A DNA stretch of 31,448 nt from a virus, in IMG/VR virus record IMGVR_UViG_3300008113_004141, positions 1 to 31,448 of that record, one strand, 5' to 3'. This document shows positions 6,920 to 15,035 of the stretch, piece by piece. The notes below the pieces were generated by a model. That model saw only the letters and a list, made by a program, of their open reading frames with translations, did not search any database and was not told where the DNA came from. Each line of letters opens with the position of its first letter. The first letter of the stretch is position 1. Both the position numbers and the translations under genes were made by a program.

Positions 6920-7900
6920 ATGGATCTAGATTCTATAGTAGAAAGCGTACATCGGTTACTGCTTGACAATTTGCCGCTCCGCGCCACTAGAACTTCCAGT
7001 GGGTGGCATACTTTCAATTGTCCGATGTGTTCAGATAAACGTAAGCGTGCCGGGGTTATTACCAGCGGTGCAAAAATATCTTTTAACTGCTTTAACTGTA
7101 AATACACAACTGGTTGGAGCCCTAATCCGTATATTGGACAAAAGTTTAAAGACTTGGCAATTAGATTGGGTGCATCCGAGTCGGCTATACACGGCGTACA
7201 AGTCAAACTCATGCGCTGTCAAGAAGAACTAGAAGGTTTAGAAACAGAAGGATATGTTTACAATCTTTCAAAGTTTGAAACTGTTGAACTTCCTGATGAT
7301 GTGCAGATGATCGAAGACCTGCCTGTGGATCATGATGTACGGCAGTATGCAAGACAGCGAGGCCTAGAAGGGATATACCCCCTACTATACTTCCCCAACG
7401 ATCCTTTGTATTCAAAACGTTTAGTAGTACCGTTCACTTTTAACGGTGAAGTAATAGGTTGGACAGGCAGGCACATTGCCCCACCGGATAAAGCTACACC
7501 TAAATATCTACACAAGATGCCTCCGGGTTATGTGTTTAACATTGACCGTTTTGCAGACAGTGACAGAGAAATTGTTATTGTGGTAGAGGGTGTGTTTGAT
7601 GCAATCGGCATTGATGGCATTGCTGTAATGGGAAATCATGTTACGCCTGAACAAGCACACTTAATTGAACGATTGGGTAAGCGAGTGATACTATGCCCAG
7701 ACAGAGATAAAGCAGGTAAAGAGCTAATCGACGAAGCACTAGCATTAGACTGGGAAGTAAGTTTCCCGCCATGGCATAAAGATGTTAAAGATGCTGCTGA
7801 TGCAGTAGCTAAATATGGTAGGCTGCTTACTGTTGCTAGCATTATAAAACATGCTACAGACAACAAAATTAAAGCACAGGTTAAGGCTAAAATGTTATGA
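6920..7900 (+). CDS. 61: DNA primase, T4 gp61-like
   Basis: Synthesises RNA primers with the gp41 helicase. The 326 aa protein has an N-terminal zinc-binding domain: FNCPMC (Cys34, Cys37) and FNCFNC (Cys57, Cys60). A DnaG-type TOPRIM region follows: RLVVPFTFNGEVIGWTGR near 167-184, then IVIVVEGVFDAIGI with catalytic Glu223, and LCPDRDKAG with Asp261 and Asp263. Length matches T4 gp61 (342 aa). It begins at the expected transcription start of a strong promoter and overlaps the following gene by four bases; the helicase lies two genes downstream, so the primosome is one operon. Confidence 0.93.
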   Translation: MDLDSIVESVHRLLLDNLPLRATRTSSGWHTFNCPMCSDKRKRAGVITSGAKISFNCFNCKYTTGWSPNPYIGQKFKDLAIRLGASESAIHGVQVKLMRCQEELEGLETEGYVYNLSKFETVELPDDVQMIEDLPVDHDVRQYARQRGLEGIYPLLYFPNDPLYSKRLVVPFTFNGEVIGWTGRHIAPPDKATPKYLHKMPPGYVFNIDRFADSDREIVIVVEGVFDAIGIDGIAVMGNHVTPEQAHLIERLGKRVILCPDRDKAGKELIDEALALDWEVSFPPWHKDVKDAADAVAKYGRLLTVASIIKHATDNKIKAQVKAKML

Positions 7901-8604
7901 AGTTATTTGTTAACGGGTGTAGCTTTACTCACGGACACAGAGACTGGGGTGATAGTATGTTGCCACCAGCTTGGGTGTGGTCTAATGTAATGTCTGATAG
8001 GTTTGACGAAACTGTTAACTTAGCATGGCAAGCCGGCAGCAATCACAGAATTGTTCGAACCACACTAGAATTTTTTGACAACATTAAAGATCCTAGTGAT
8101 TGGCTAGCAATTATTCAGTGGACTACTCCGTATAGTAGAACTGAGTTATATGATGCAGCAACTAACACATATTTTGGTTATTGCGAAGGCTCCGACGATC
8201 CAGTATTTGATTTAACAGCAAACACAAAGTTTGTTACTATACCAAAAGCTTTTTATAGAACTATTGATTTATATAAACAGACTACTATCATCCAATCGCA
8301 TACATTGTTAGAATCTAATTTTATATATCAGAATTTTTTGTTATCAGAGTATTTTAAACGGCGTGGTATAAAGTTTGTGTTTATGTCGCTGTCGTCGCAC
8401 TCGTTTATTCATCCAGAAAATAATCACCCGCTGGTTAAATATTTGGCTAGAGAACACTATTTAGATACAACCCTAACTTCATTTATTAATCCGAGCACTA
8501 AACACCTTATTGAAAGCGACACTGACTATCATCCTAATAAAGCGGGGCATAAGGTCGTAGCAAACTATATAACTAAAGAACTTGAGACGAGAAACTATCT
8601 ATGA
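7897..8604 (+). CDS. SGNH/GDSL-type hydrolase-like protein
   Basis: A 235 aa protein with block I LFVNGCSFTHG (nucleophile Ser9) and a C-terminal block V DTDYHPNKAGHKVVANYI carrying the Asp-x-x-His dyad. This is the catalytic layout of SGNH esterases and deacetylases, which cleave O-acetyl or acyl groups from glycans or lipids. The Gly and Asn of blocks II and III are less clear; AGSNHRIVR may be block II. It lies between primase and helicase with 4-base overlaps on both sides, an odd position for a surface-glycan enzyme. The substrate is unknown. A second SGNH protein lies at 26716. Confidence 0.75.
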   Translation: MKLFVNGCSFTHGHRDWGDSMLPPAWVWSNVMSDRFDETVNLAWQAGSNHRIVRTTLEFFDNIKDPSDWLAIIQWTTPYSRTELYDAATNTYFGYCEGSDDPVFDLTANTKFVTIPKAFYRTIDLYKQTTIIQSHTLLESNFIYQNFLLSEYFKRRGIKFVFMSLSSHSFIHPENNHPLVKYLAREHYLDTTLTSFINPSTKHLIESDTDYHPNKAGHKVVANYITKELETRNYL

Positions 8605-9980
8605 GCGATGTAAAAGACTACACAGAAGAAGTACAAGAACTTTTTATTAGATTTTTGATCAGCGATCCGGATCTATTTGCTCGCTGTCAAAACATCGTTC
8701 ACAGTGAATTCTTTAATCGTAAGTTTAAGCCCACAGTGGATTTGCTGGTAAGTCACAGTACCAACTATACTAGCATCCCTACCATTGAGCAAATCAATGC
8801 AGTTGGCGGCCTCAATCTAGAGAAGATTAAAAACGTAACACCGGATCACCAGAACTGGTTCATGGATGAGTTTGAAACTTTCTGTAGGCATAAGGCGCTA
8901 GAAAAAGCAATCATTGACAGCACTGACTTGTTGGAAAAGCAACGTTACGGTGAAGTTGAAAACAAGATCAAAGCAGCCACACAGTTAGGACTTGTGAAAG
9001 ACTTAGGTTTAGATTACTTTGCTAATCCCAAGGAGCGACTTGAATGGATCAAGCAACAAGCTGGTGCAATCAGCAGTGGATGGAAAGGCATCGACCAAAA
9101 GCTATACGGTGGACTTAACCGAGGCGAGATTACAATCTTCGCTGGAGGCTCTGGTGCAGGCAAAAGTTTGTTCTTGCAGAACTTTGGCGTCAACTGGAGT
9201 CTTGCAGGACTCAATGTTGTTTACATCAGCTTAGAACTTAGTGAGCAACTTATCAGTATGCGACTAGACAGTATGGTGAGTGGATATGCTGCTAAAGAAA
9301 TTATGCGTAACGTAGATGATGTTGATCTTAAGGTACGTATGAAGGGCAAAGGCGCAGGTAAGTTCCGTGTAAAGCAAATGCCCAGCGGTATTAATGCCAA
9401 TGACATTAGAGCATTCTTGCGTGAATACGAAATTCAAAGCGGTGTTAAAGTTGACGCATTACTAGTGGACTACTTAGATCTTATGATGCCCATTGCTGCA
9501 AAGATCAGCGCAGAGAACTTGTTCGTTAAGGACAAGTATGTGAGTGAAGAATTGCGTAACTTGGCAATGGAACGTAATATGCTGTTAGTAACAGCATCGC
9601 AGTTGAATCGTGCAGCCGTTGAGGAAATTGAATTTGACCACAGCCACATTGCTGGTGGTATCAGTAAGATCAACACAGCAGACAACGTAGTGGGTATCTT
9701 TACCAGTAATGCTATGCGCGAGCGTGGACGTTATCAAATTCAGTTTATGAAAACACGTAGCAGTAGCGGTGTAGGCAGTAAAGTAGACCTTAAATTTAAT
9801 CCAGATACACTACGTATTGAGGACTTAGAAGAGGGTGATGAGGACGCTCAAACTGTTACTAGTACTGGGCTAATAGATCAGCTTAAGCGCAGCGGCAGTA
9901 TTAAAGCAGATGAGCCAGCCGCGGCAGACACAGTAAGTCAAAGCCTACAGCTTCGTGATTTCCTAAAAGCTAAAAAGTGA
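8601..9980 (+). CDS. 41: Replicative DNA helicase, gp41/DnaB-like
   Basis: A hexameric 5'-3' helicase acting with primase gp61. The 459 aa protein has an N-terminal helical domain (1-130), then a RecA-like core: GLNRGEITIFAGGSGAGKS with Walker A at 182-189, VVYISLELSE (motif H1a), VDALLVDYLDLM (Walker B, about 285-296), and LLVTASQLNRAAVEE (H3, the DnaB-type SQLNR). The acidic C-terminal tail is typical of gp41. Start overlaps the SGNH gene (ATGA). Its TGA stop (9978-9980) is embedded in the TGATAAATA late promoter of the next gene. Confidence 0.95.
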   Translation: MSDVKDYTEEVQELFIRFLISDPDLFARCQNIVHSEFFNRKFKPTVDLLVSHSTNYTSIPTIEQINAVGGLNLEKIKNVTPDHQNWFMDEFETFCRHKALEKAIIDSTDLLEKQRYGEVENKIKAATQLGLVKDLGLDYFANPKERLEWIKQQAGAISSGWKGIDQKLYGGLNRGEITIFAGGSGAGKSLFLQNFGVNWSLAGLNVVYISLELSEQLISMRLDSMVSGYAAKEIMRNVDDVDLKVRMKGKGAGKFRVKQMPSGINANDIRAFLREYEIQSGVKVDALLVDYLDLMMPIAAKISAENLFVKDKYVSEELRNLAMERNMLLVTASQLNRAAVEEIEFDHSHIAGGISKINTADNVVGIFTSNAMRERGRYQIQFMKTRSSSGVGSKVDLKFNPDTLRIEDLEEGDEDAQTVTSTGLIDQLKRSGSIKADEPAAADTVSQSLQLRDFLKAKK

Positions 9981-9986
9981 TAAATA
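9979..9986 (+). promoter_or_regulatory. Late-type promoter GATAAATA
   Basis: GATAAATA within AAAAAGTGATAAATACT, an extended form seen at several late promoters here. It overlaps the helicase stop codon and lies 27 bases before the ATG at 10014, which has a good Shine-Dalgarno (AGAGGAAA). Confidence 0.7.
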
Positions 9987-10013
9987 CTTACACTAACGCT
10001 TTAGAGGAAAGTT

Positions 10014-10283
10014 ATGAGCAAGTATCGTAGCATTATTGAAGAACTCAATCAAATATCTATTGATAGAGATCGTAATCATGTAGTTGAGAATCGCGGCGAA
10101 CATGTCATTCGTAGTGCTATTAATCTCATCGAGCAGATGGAGCGTCATTACGATGCTGAAACTGCTAAGGATCTTACCAATAGACTGATCAACAGTATTA
10201 AAGGTAAAGACAGCACAAAATTTTCCCGCGGCATTAAAAAAATTATAAAAGAGAGCCAGGGGAACGACGATGCGTCTGTATGA
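10014..10283 (+). CDS. Small conserved-looking helical protein, first gene of the late block
   Basis: An 89 aa mostly helical protein (SKYRSIIEELNQISIDRDRN, then RGEHVIRSAINLIEQM and AKDLTNRLINSI). AGAGGAAA sits 4-11 bases before the ATG. I recall similar proteins in marine T4-like phages but know no function. Driven by a late promoter and followed by an overlapping gene (14 bases), so it opens the late region that carries candidate internal virion proteins. The C-terminal part is basic (KFSRGIKKIIK), compatible with DNA contact. It lacks the N-terminal tag found in several neighbours. Confidence 0.65.
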   Translation: MSKYRSIIEELNQISIDRDRNHVVENRGEHVIRSAINLIEQMERHYDAETAKDLTNRLINSIKGKDSTKFSRGIKKIIKESQGNDDASV

Positions 10284-10875
10284 ACTTCAATCAGACTTTG
10301 ATCTAACTAAAAAATCTAAGAACAAACTATTTCCTAGCGGCCCAACATTTACTTGGGATCCTGCTAAGAAACAATGGCTCAATCCTGACGGCACTCAAGT
10401 AGCCAGAGACGTACACTTTGACCTAATGAAGTCTGTGGGACTTGACCCACAAGGTAATAAAGCAACACCTAGTATGCTTGCTAAGATGAAAGGTGCATGG
10501 GTAAAAAGCGGTGCAGGCATTGATCCTAAAGCTAGTATGCTAGGTAAAGTAATGGGTCGTGTCGGCGGCGCTATTGGCAATGCTATCGGTAAAGCTGTTG
10601 CGCCAGCCGCGCCAGCCGCTCCAGCTGCCCCACCAAAACCAGGTGAAGGATTTACGGCAGATAGAATTGAGCAAGTACGTCCAATGGTAGATCGAGCTAT
10701 TGCAAAAGGCACTATACCAAAAGACGCCACTCAATTAGGTAAAGCACTTGCTAAAAAATATCCAATTCTTTGGAAAAACACAAAGGATAAAAAGGCTGTA
10801 CTTGATGCATTATTGAGTGCTGAACCAACAACAGCCCCTCAACCATCATCTAATCCTTTTAGGGGCGTGACGTAA
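10270..10875 (+). CDS. Putative internal virion protein with glycine-zipper segment and Ala-Pro linker
   Basis: A 201 aa protein. The N-terminus MRLYELQSD loosely fits the tag shared by proteins in this block (M-K/R-hydrophobic-x-E-hydrophobic). Residues 10-90 are basic and carry TFTWDPAKKQWLNPDGTQ. Then comes a small-residue hydrophobic stretch GKVMGRVGGAIGNAIGKA (about 93-110), a glycine-zipper pattern of membrane-active or oligomerising helices, and an (A-P-A) linker PAAPAAPAAPPKPGEG. The C-terminal domain is helical (IEQVRPMVDRAIAKGTIPKD) and ends SNPFRGVT. Function unknown; late expression and neighbours suggest a virion or injected component (inference). Confidence 0.6.
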   Translation: MRLYELQSDFDLTKKSKNKLFPSGPTFTWDPAKKQWLNPDGTQVARDVHFDLMKSVGLDPQGNKATPSMLAKMKGAWVKSGAGIDPKASMLGKVMGRVGGAIGNAIGKAVAPAAPAAPAAPPKPGEGFTADRIEQVRPMVDRAIAKGTIPKDATQLGKALAKKYPILWKNTKDKKAVLDALLSAEPTTAPQPSSNPFRGVT

Positions 10876-10892
10876 TGAAGTTTGCAGATTAA
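10875..10892 (+). other. Five-codon frame MKFAD-stop overlapping the next gene's start
   Basis: ATG AAG TTT GCA GAT TAA begins inside the stop of the preceding gene (TAATG) and encodes MKFAD, the same kind of start as the tagged proteins downstream (MKFTD at 16064 and 18762). The following long frame continues in another phase from TTG 10882. This may be a remnant of a tag lost by frameshift, a programmed shift, or a sequencing error. Confidence 0.4.
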
Positions 10893-12027
10893 AGATTTTG
10901 GCAAGTATTTAAATTGTTTATTATATATGGCAGATATCTATCCTCGCATCACCTTGCGGTTTGAAAACCGTACAATTATACTTAATGGACTTTATCCGTT
11001 CTCCTATCCTGGTAATAAAAGAAAATTTGAAGTTGCGTTTGAGAAATTCGCAGTTTTAGCTGATACTATTACAATTGATGCTAGAGAGCCTTGTTTGTTT
11101 CTAGACAAGCAACGCGAATATAATATTTTTAAATTTTTGCATGATCTAATTGACAAAACTAAATTTAAAAATTCTGTAATTCTTACATCTGTACATTTAC
11201 ACACTGCATCATGCTATGATAAATGGTGTAATGAATTTAACAAAGAAAAAATACTTACTATACAAAACAATAGTTTGATTTATAATATTACTAGATCTGT
11301 CAAAGGCGGCTACTCGTTGGTAGAAACTACTAAGGATAAAACTTTATCATTATTAGTTGGGAATCTACGATTTCAAAAATCTCATGTACTTAAATGGTAT
11401 CTAAATAATATATTTTCAACCAACTACGAAAGTAACGTATTATCTAGTTTTATGATAGATGGCAGATATCAATTACCGCCAGATTTGATAAATTTTAAAG
11501 ATCAGATTAACCAACTTCCAGGAAAATTTTCTGATAATTCTCAGGCAAGAAATTTCACAGCATTGTGGAACAGCACTTATTCAAAGGATAGATTCAATTC
11601 CCAGTTCGCTAGAAGTCTTTTTAATTTTTGTGTAGACTACGTTGAATTTGAAGACTTTCAAGATTACACTCTTTATGAAGATTTTAAAAAACAGCACTTA
11701 TGGTGGGAAGAAGACGTAATCTCAGAAAAGACATTTATGTGCATACTGTTTAAGCAACCATTTATAAGATTAGGCATGCCACATTCTCTTAGGACGCTGC
11801 AAGCCTGGGGATTCCGTACATATGATGGAATACTATTTGACGAAAGCTACGACACTATTGAAAATTTTTATGATAGAGCAGAACATATATTTTCACAAGT
11901 TATGTCCTATTTAGAACAGCCATTTGAATCTGTATATGAAAAAGTGTACTCAACTCATGTGCAAGAAGTTATTAATCACAATTATAACCTGGCAATGGAT
12001 ATCATAAAAAGTGATAAATACTTGTAA
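10882..12027 (+). CDS. Unknown protein with a glycosyltransferase-like C-terminal motif
   Basis: A 381 aa frame. The earliest start is TTG 10882 (MQIKDFGKYL); ATG 10929 (MADIYPRITLRF) is the first ATG, so the N-terminus is uncertain. Most of the protein matches nothing I can name. The C-terminal section, ISEKTFMCILFKQPFIRLGM and then SLRTLQAWGFRTYDG, FDESYD, resembles a motif seen in phage and algal-virus proteins related to GT-B glycosyltransferases, where an EKT...P segment binds the sugar nucleotide. That is weak evidence. It is more AT-rich than its neighbours by eye, hinting at separate acquisition. The last codons contain the next late promoter. Confidence 0.6.
   Translation: MQIKDFGKYLNCLLYMADIYPRITLRFENRTIILNGLYPFSYPGNKRKFEVAFEKFAVLADTITIDAREPCLFLDKQREYNIFKFLHDLIDKTKFKNSVILTSVHLHTASCYDKWCNEFNKEKILTIQNNSLIYNITRSVKGGYSLVETTKDKTLSLLVGNLRFQKSHVLKWYLNNIFSTNYESNVLSSFMIDGRYQLPPDLINFKDQINQLPGKFSDNSQARNFTALWNSTYSKDRFNSQFARSLFNFCVDYVEFEDFQDYTLYEDFKKQHLWWEEDVISEKTFMCILFKQPFIRLGMPHSLRTLQAWGFRTYDGILFDESYDTIENFYDRAEHIFSQVMSYLEQPFESVYEKVYSTHVQEVINHNYNLAMDIIKSDKYL
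12013..12020 (+). promoter_or_regulatory. Late-type promoter GATAAATA
   Basis: AAAAAGTGATAAATACTTGTAA, with the GATAAATA core inside the last codons of the upstream gene (Ser-Asp-Lys-Tyr-Leu). It lies 25 bases before ATG 12046, the ligase-like gene. Confidence 0.7.
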
Positions 12028-12045
12028 TTAACAACAGAGATAGAT

Positions 12046-13317
12046 ATGCGCTTTATAGAAATTTCCAAACCTCTAGTAACAACTATTATTAGCGAAAGCC
12101 TCTTTGAATCTAAAGAAGGCAAGAATACTCACCTTGAGCATCTAGAAGATAACATCTTTAATAAAGGATTTGCTGGTGCTAAGGAAGCAGTAAACTATCT
12201 TTATAGCTTGCACGAAATGCTAGAAGGTCACGCTAAAGCACCTGTAAGCATTACTACTAAGTGGGATGGAGCGCCGGCCGTAGTTGCTGGTCGCGACCCT
12301 GCTACTGGTAAGTTCTTTGTGGGTACTAAAGGTGTGTTTGCACAAGATCCAAAGATGAACTTTAGTGTTGCAGATATTAAAAATAATCATCCAGCAGAAG
12401 GTTTACAAGAAAAACTAATTGCTGCACTAAAACACCTTAGCAAGCTACAGTGGAACACAGTGGCACAGGGCGATTTGCTTTTTACCAAAGGCGACATTAA
12501 GAGTGCAACCATTGACGGTGAAAACTACATTGTGTTTAAGCCCAATACAATTACATACGCAGTACCAGCTGACAGTGACTTAGCAAAACAAATGCTGTCC
12601 GCAGAGATTGGTATTGTGTTTCATACAGAATATGCAGGCGGCCCTACCTTAGCTGATACAACTGCTAAGTTTGGTTTTGACAGTGGCAGTTTAGGCACTA
12701 CACCTAGTGTGTGGTATAGGGACGCAACAATTAAAGATCTAAGTGGTACAGTTACACTTACTAATGCCGAAAGTGCTGACATTATGGGTGCCATTAGCGA
12801 AGCTGACAACTATTTAAAAGGCATTGATGCAGAAACGTTTACGTGGTTAGAGCGCGGCACTGACGTTATTGGTAAGGATTTTGTGCAACAACTTAAAGCA
12901 CATGTCAACAATCAAGTGCGTCAAGGTGCGTTTGATGAACCCACCAAGTTTGCTCAAGGCTTTGTAGAAAAATATATTAACTACATGACCAAGACTATTG
13001 ACAAATACAAGACTCCGGCCAAGCAAGATGAGGCTCGTGAAAAAATGGTACAAGGTGTGAAGTTCATTAAAGAACATGTACCTCAGATTGTATCAGTATA
13101 TGACTTATATTTAAAGATCATTGAAGCTAAGGTTAAACTGTTAAGCAAACTGTCAACAATCAGTCAAATTCCTACATTCATTGAAACTGAAAATGGGTAT
13201 GCAGTAACAGGCGAAGAGGGCTTTGTTGCTGTTGACCGTTTAGGTAATGCCCTAAAACTTGTTGACCGTTTAGAGTTTAGTAGATTAAACTTTGGCAGCG
13301 GCAAACCCGGAGCCTAA
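12046..13317 (+). CDS. Ligase-like nucleotidyltransferase (KWDG motif), putative packaged protein
   Basis: A 423 aa protein. Residues 68-79 hold TTKWDGAPAVVA, with Lys72-x-Asp-Gly as in motif I of the DNA/RNA ligase and capping superfamily, where the lysine is adenylated. GKFFVGTKGVF follows where motif Ia would be; EIGIVFHTEYAGG and the YIVFKPNTITYAV strand are candidates for later motifs. From memory this matches an uncharacterised family of marine T4-like phages (possibly DUF6267). The C-terminal half is helical. The start MRFIEISKPLVTTIISESLF resembles the capsid-targeting tag of neighbours and contains an I-S-E site. Whether it seals nucleic acid is untested. It has its own late promoter. 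Confidence 0.65.
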   Translation: MRFIEISKPLVTTIISESLFESKEGKNTHLEHLEDNIFNKGFAGAKEAVNYLYSLHEMLEGHAKAPVSITTKWDGAPAVVAGRDPATGKFFVGTKGVFAQDPKMNFSVADIKNNHPAEGLQEKLIAALKHLSKLQWNTVAQGDLLFTKGDIKSATIDGENYIVFKPNTITYAVPADSDLAKQMLSAEIGIVFHTEYAGGPTLADTTAKFGFDSGSLGTTPSVWYRDATIKDLSGTVTLTNAESADIMGAISEADNYLKGIDAETFTWLERGTDVIGKDFVQQLKAHVNNQVRQGAFDEPTKFAQGFVEKYINYMTKTIDKYKTPAKQDEAREKMVQGVKFIKEHVPQIVSVYDLYLKIIEAKVKLLSKLSTISQIPTFIETENGYAVTGEEGFVAVDRLGNALKLVDRLEFSRLNFGSGKPGA

Positions 13318-13318
13318 A

Positions 13319-14122
13319 ATGGACCTAGAGTTTATCGGCACAGAGCTTTGCGAAAGTAGACTATATAGAACCACACGAAATTTTAGCAAGTTCAATGGCA
13401 GAGATGTTGCTGATTTACTGTATCTAAATACTATAGCTGCTTTTATGATGACCAAAGATGAAATACAACGAGACTATGCGATTGCGTACTTGTCTAAAAC
13501 AACGCAATACGGTAACTATACATTGTTTAGGACCCATGCAACTGACTTATACTTGTTAGCATATCAAGCGTCGCACCCTAAAAACAAAGCAATTGATCTA
13601 GAAGATAGTTTAATCAGCGACAGATTTTTAGAAGGTTTAACCTTTGATCATAGAGATCACTGGAGATTTTTACGTGAAGTTATTAGTGCTAATGGTGGAT
13701 CAACTGGCAGAGCAACGTCTTATTTTTATCGTTTAGAACAACAGTTAAAGATAAGTCGACCTAGATTTAAACAGCTAAGACGCTTAATACTAGATTGGGC
13801 AAACTTAAAATATATTCAGCGACAGCTAGTAGTTGCTACACTAGCACATGAGCTTAGAGCAAAAGGCATAGGTAGTGAGTTATTAGCCCCTATCAATACT
13901 ATGCTCAAATACAGAGATTTTCGTGTTAGTGATGAAACTGAGGAATTACCTAGCTTAAGCACTAAACTTGCTGGAGCAGCAGTTGGTGCCGCCGCTGGCA
14001 GAGCTATTGGCAGTAAGGTAGCTACTTCATTGGGCAAAGATGAAGATAAATATAAAAAAGCAGGCACAGGTATTGGTGCTATTGCGGGCTACTGGGCAGC
14101 AGGTAGAAGAAGACAACGATGA
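13319..14122 (+). CDS. Hypothetical protein with C-terminal glycine-zipper and basic tail
   Basis: A 267 aa protein; ATG 13319 follows the upstream TAA by one base, and the in-frame ATG at 13292 would overlap. The N-terminus MDLEFIGTELCESRLY contains an L-C-E site but not the canonical tag. Residues 20-200 are helical and charged. The C-terminus has a small-residue repeat LAGAAVGAAAGRAIGS, then GTGIGAIAGYWAAGRRRQR. Such glycine-zipper helices occur in membrane-inserting and pore-forming phage ejection proteins. Function unknown. It overlaps the next gene by four bases. A GATAAATA word inside it (14045-14052) may give a secondary promoter. Confidence 0.6.
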   Translation: MDLEFIGTELCESRLYRTTRNFSKFNGRDVADLLYLNTIAAFMMTKDEIQRDYAIAYLSKTTQYGNYTLFRTHATDLYLLAYQASHPKNKAIDLEDSLISDRFLEGLTFDHRDHWRFLREVISANGGSTGRATSYFYRLEQQLKISRPRFKQLRRLILDWANLKYIQRQLVVATLAHELRAKGIGSELLAPINTMLKYRDFRVSDETEELPSLSTKLAGAAVGAAAGRAIGSKVATSLGKDEDKYKKAGTGIGAIAGYWAAGRRRQR

Positions 14123-14625
14123 AAATTAACGAAATCATTGTAGAAGCTATAGATCAAAAAGACGCTAACGAAGTATATAATGCGTTGATTGCTGATGGCG
14201 ATCATCTAACAGCAAAATATTTTCAGCAAACAAGAAACAGCCCGAAGTACAGTAATATTGACAGCGCAATGCGAGCAGCAGAACGTATGGCTTCTTCAGA
14301 AGAAAGAAAGAAGGCTGCACAACAAAAAACATCAACTGCTGCAACAGCCAAAGCTCAACCAACAATTGACAAGCCAACTGTAGCACCTAAACAGTCAACT
14401 CGCGATCCCGAAGATTACAGTGATAACTTTTACGGTAATCGATATACTGGTAGTTTGGGAAGAGGTGCTAGTTTAGGTGATGTTGATTTAGACATTGATT
14501 TCGATCAAACAGGTTTAAAAACTATAGGTAAAACAATAGGCGCTGCAAAAGCAGCCGCTAAACCCTTTAGTAATTTAGCTACAGCGTTTAAAGCAGGTAT
14601 GAACAAGGCCCCCGGTAAACGCTAA
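14119..14625 (+). CDS. Putative internal head protein with capsid-targeting-like tag
   Basis: A 168 aa protein starting MKINEIIVEAIDQKDANEVY. The first ten residues closely resemble the start of T4 IPIII as I recall it (MKTYQEFIAEA): same length, E at position 5, and an I-V-E-A site where the prohead protease would cut. After it come a helical region, a Lys/Ala/Thr/Gln-rich low-complexity linker (70-105), YSDNFYGNRYTGSLGRG, an acidic patch DVDLDIDFD and a basic Ala-rich C-terminus. The final composition fits a small soluble internal protein. It overlaps the upstream gene by four bases. Targeting and cleavage are inference. Confidence 0.6.
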   Translation: MKINEIIVEAIDQKDANEVYNALIADGDHLTAKYFQQTRNSPKYSNIDSAMRAAERMASSEERKKAAQQKTSTAATAKAQPTIDKPTVAPKQSTRDPEDYSDNFYGNRYTGSLGRGASLGDVDLDIDFDQTGLKTIGKTIGAAKAAAKPFSNLATAFKAGMNKAPGKR

Positions 14626-14639
14626 AAACATAAAAATTT

Positions 14640-14647
14640 GATAAATA
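14640..14647 (+). promoter_or_regulatory. Late-type promoter GATAAATA
   Basis: GATAAATA 43 bases before ATG 14691, giving a leader long enough for a 5-bp hairpin (GCTGT-AGAA-ACAGC, 14656-14669) and a strong Shine-Dalgarno AGGAG at 14680-14684. Confidence 0.7.
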
Positions 14648-14655
14648 AAGTTATA

Positions 14656-14669
14656 GCTGTAGAAACAGC
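14656..14669 (+). promoter_or_regulatory. 5' leader hairpin
   Basis: GCTGT (14656-14660), loop AGAA, ACAGC (14665-14669): a perfect 5-bp stem near the 5' end of the leader of the 14691 gene. It may stabilise the mRNA. Short stems like this can arise by chance. Confidence 0.35.
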
Positions 14670-14690
14670 AAAATAAATTAGGAGAATAAC

Positions 14691-15017
14691 ATGCCTCAGA
14701 CAAGAGTAAACGGCTCAGCAGCAGAAGGTCAGTTTTTAACTGGCGCACTAACATGGTTCAAAATTGACGAAGTAGACGGCACAGCAAACATTGCAAACTT
14801 TGGTTTCACAGCTGGTTCAGCAGATCCAGGCGAAAAGCTATTAAATGCTTTCGCAACAGTTGCTAACCCAGTAGTAGTTGAGAGCGGTAACGCTCGCATT
14901 ATGCATGTTGCCACAGAAGTACCAGGCATTACAGCAGCAGCACTACAGACAGCAATCCGCGCCGCTGGTGGTTTTACTAACCTAACGGTAACAGCAGGTT
15001 CAGTTACTGTAGTATAA
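14691..15017 (+). CDS. Small, probably abundant virion protein
   Basis: A 108 aa protein (MPQTRVNGSAAEGQFLTGAL...) rich in Ala, Gly, Thr and Val, with no cysteine and strand-like patterning (FKIDEVDGTANIANFGFTAG, LTVTAGSVTVV at the end). It has its own late promoter, a strong AGGAG Shine-Dalgarno six bases before the ATG, and a dedicated terminator: the layout of a highly expressed single gene. This suggests a decoration or other multi-copy structural protein. No family is recognised with certainty. Confidence 0.7.
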   Translation: MPQTRVNGSAAEGQFLTGALTWFKIDEVDGTANIANFGFTAGSADPGEKLLNAFATVANPVVVESGNARIMHVATEVPGITAAALQTAIRAAGGFTNLTVTAGSVTVV

Positions 15018-15035
15018 TAAGTCTTATAAGCTTAT

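Noticed and set aside
6763-7212. Minus-strand open frame of 149 codons
   Set aside because: Spans the primase promoter and overlaps the zinc-finger coding region of primase; no recognisable protein features.
10395-10730. Minus-strand open frame of 111 codons
   Set aside because: Lies wholly inside the 10270 gene, opposite the Gly/Ala/Pro-rich part; the translation is a low-complexity Ala/Pro/Gly shadow with no start signals.
14045-14052. GATAAATA inside the 13319 gene as a further late promoter
   Set aside because: It encodes part of an Asp-Lys-Tyr run and lies 66 bases before the next ATG without AAAGT upstream. It may act as a weak promoter but is not strong enough to call.
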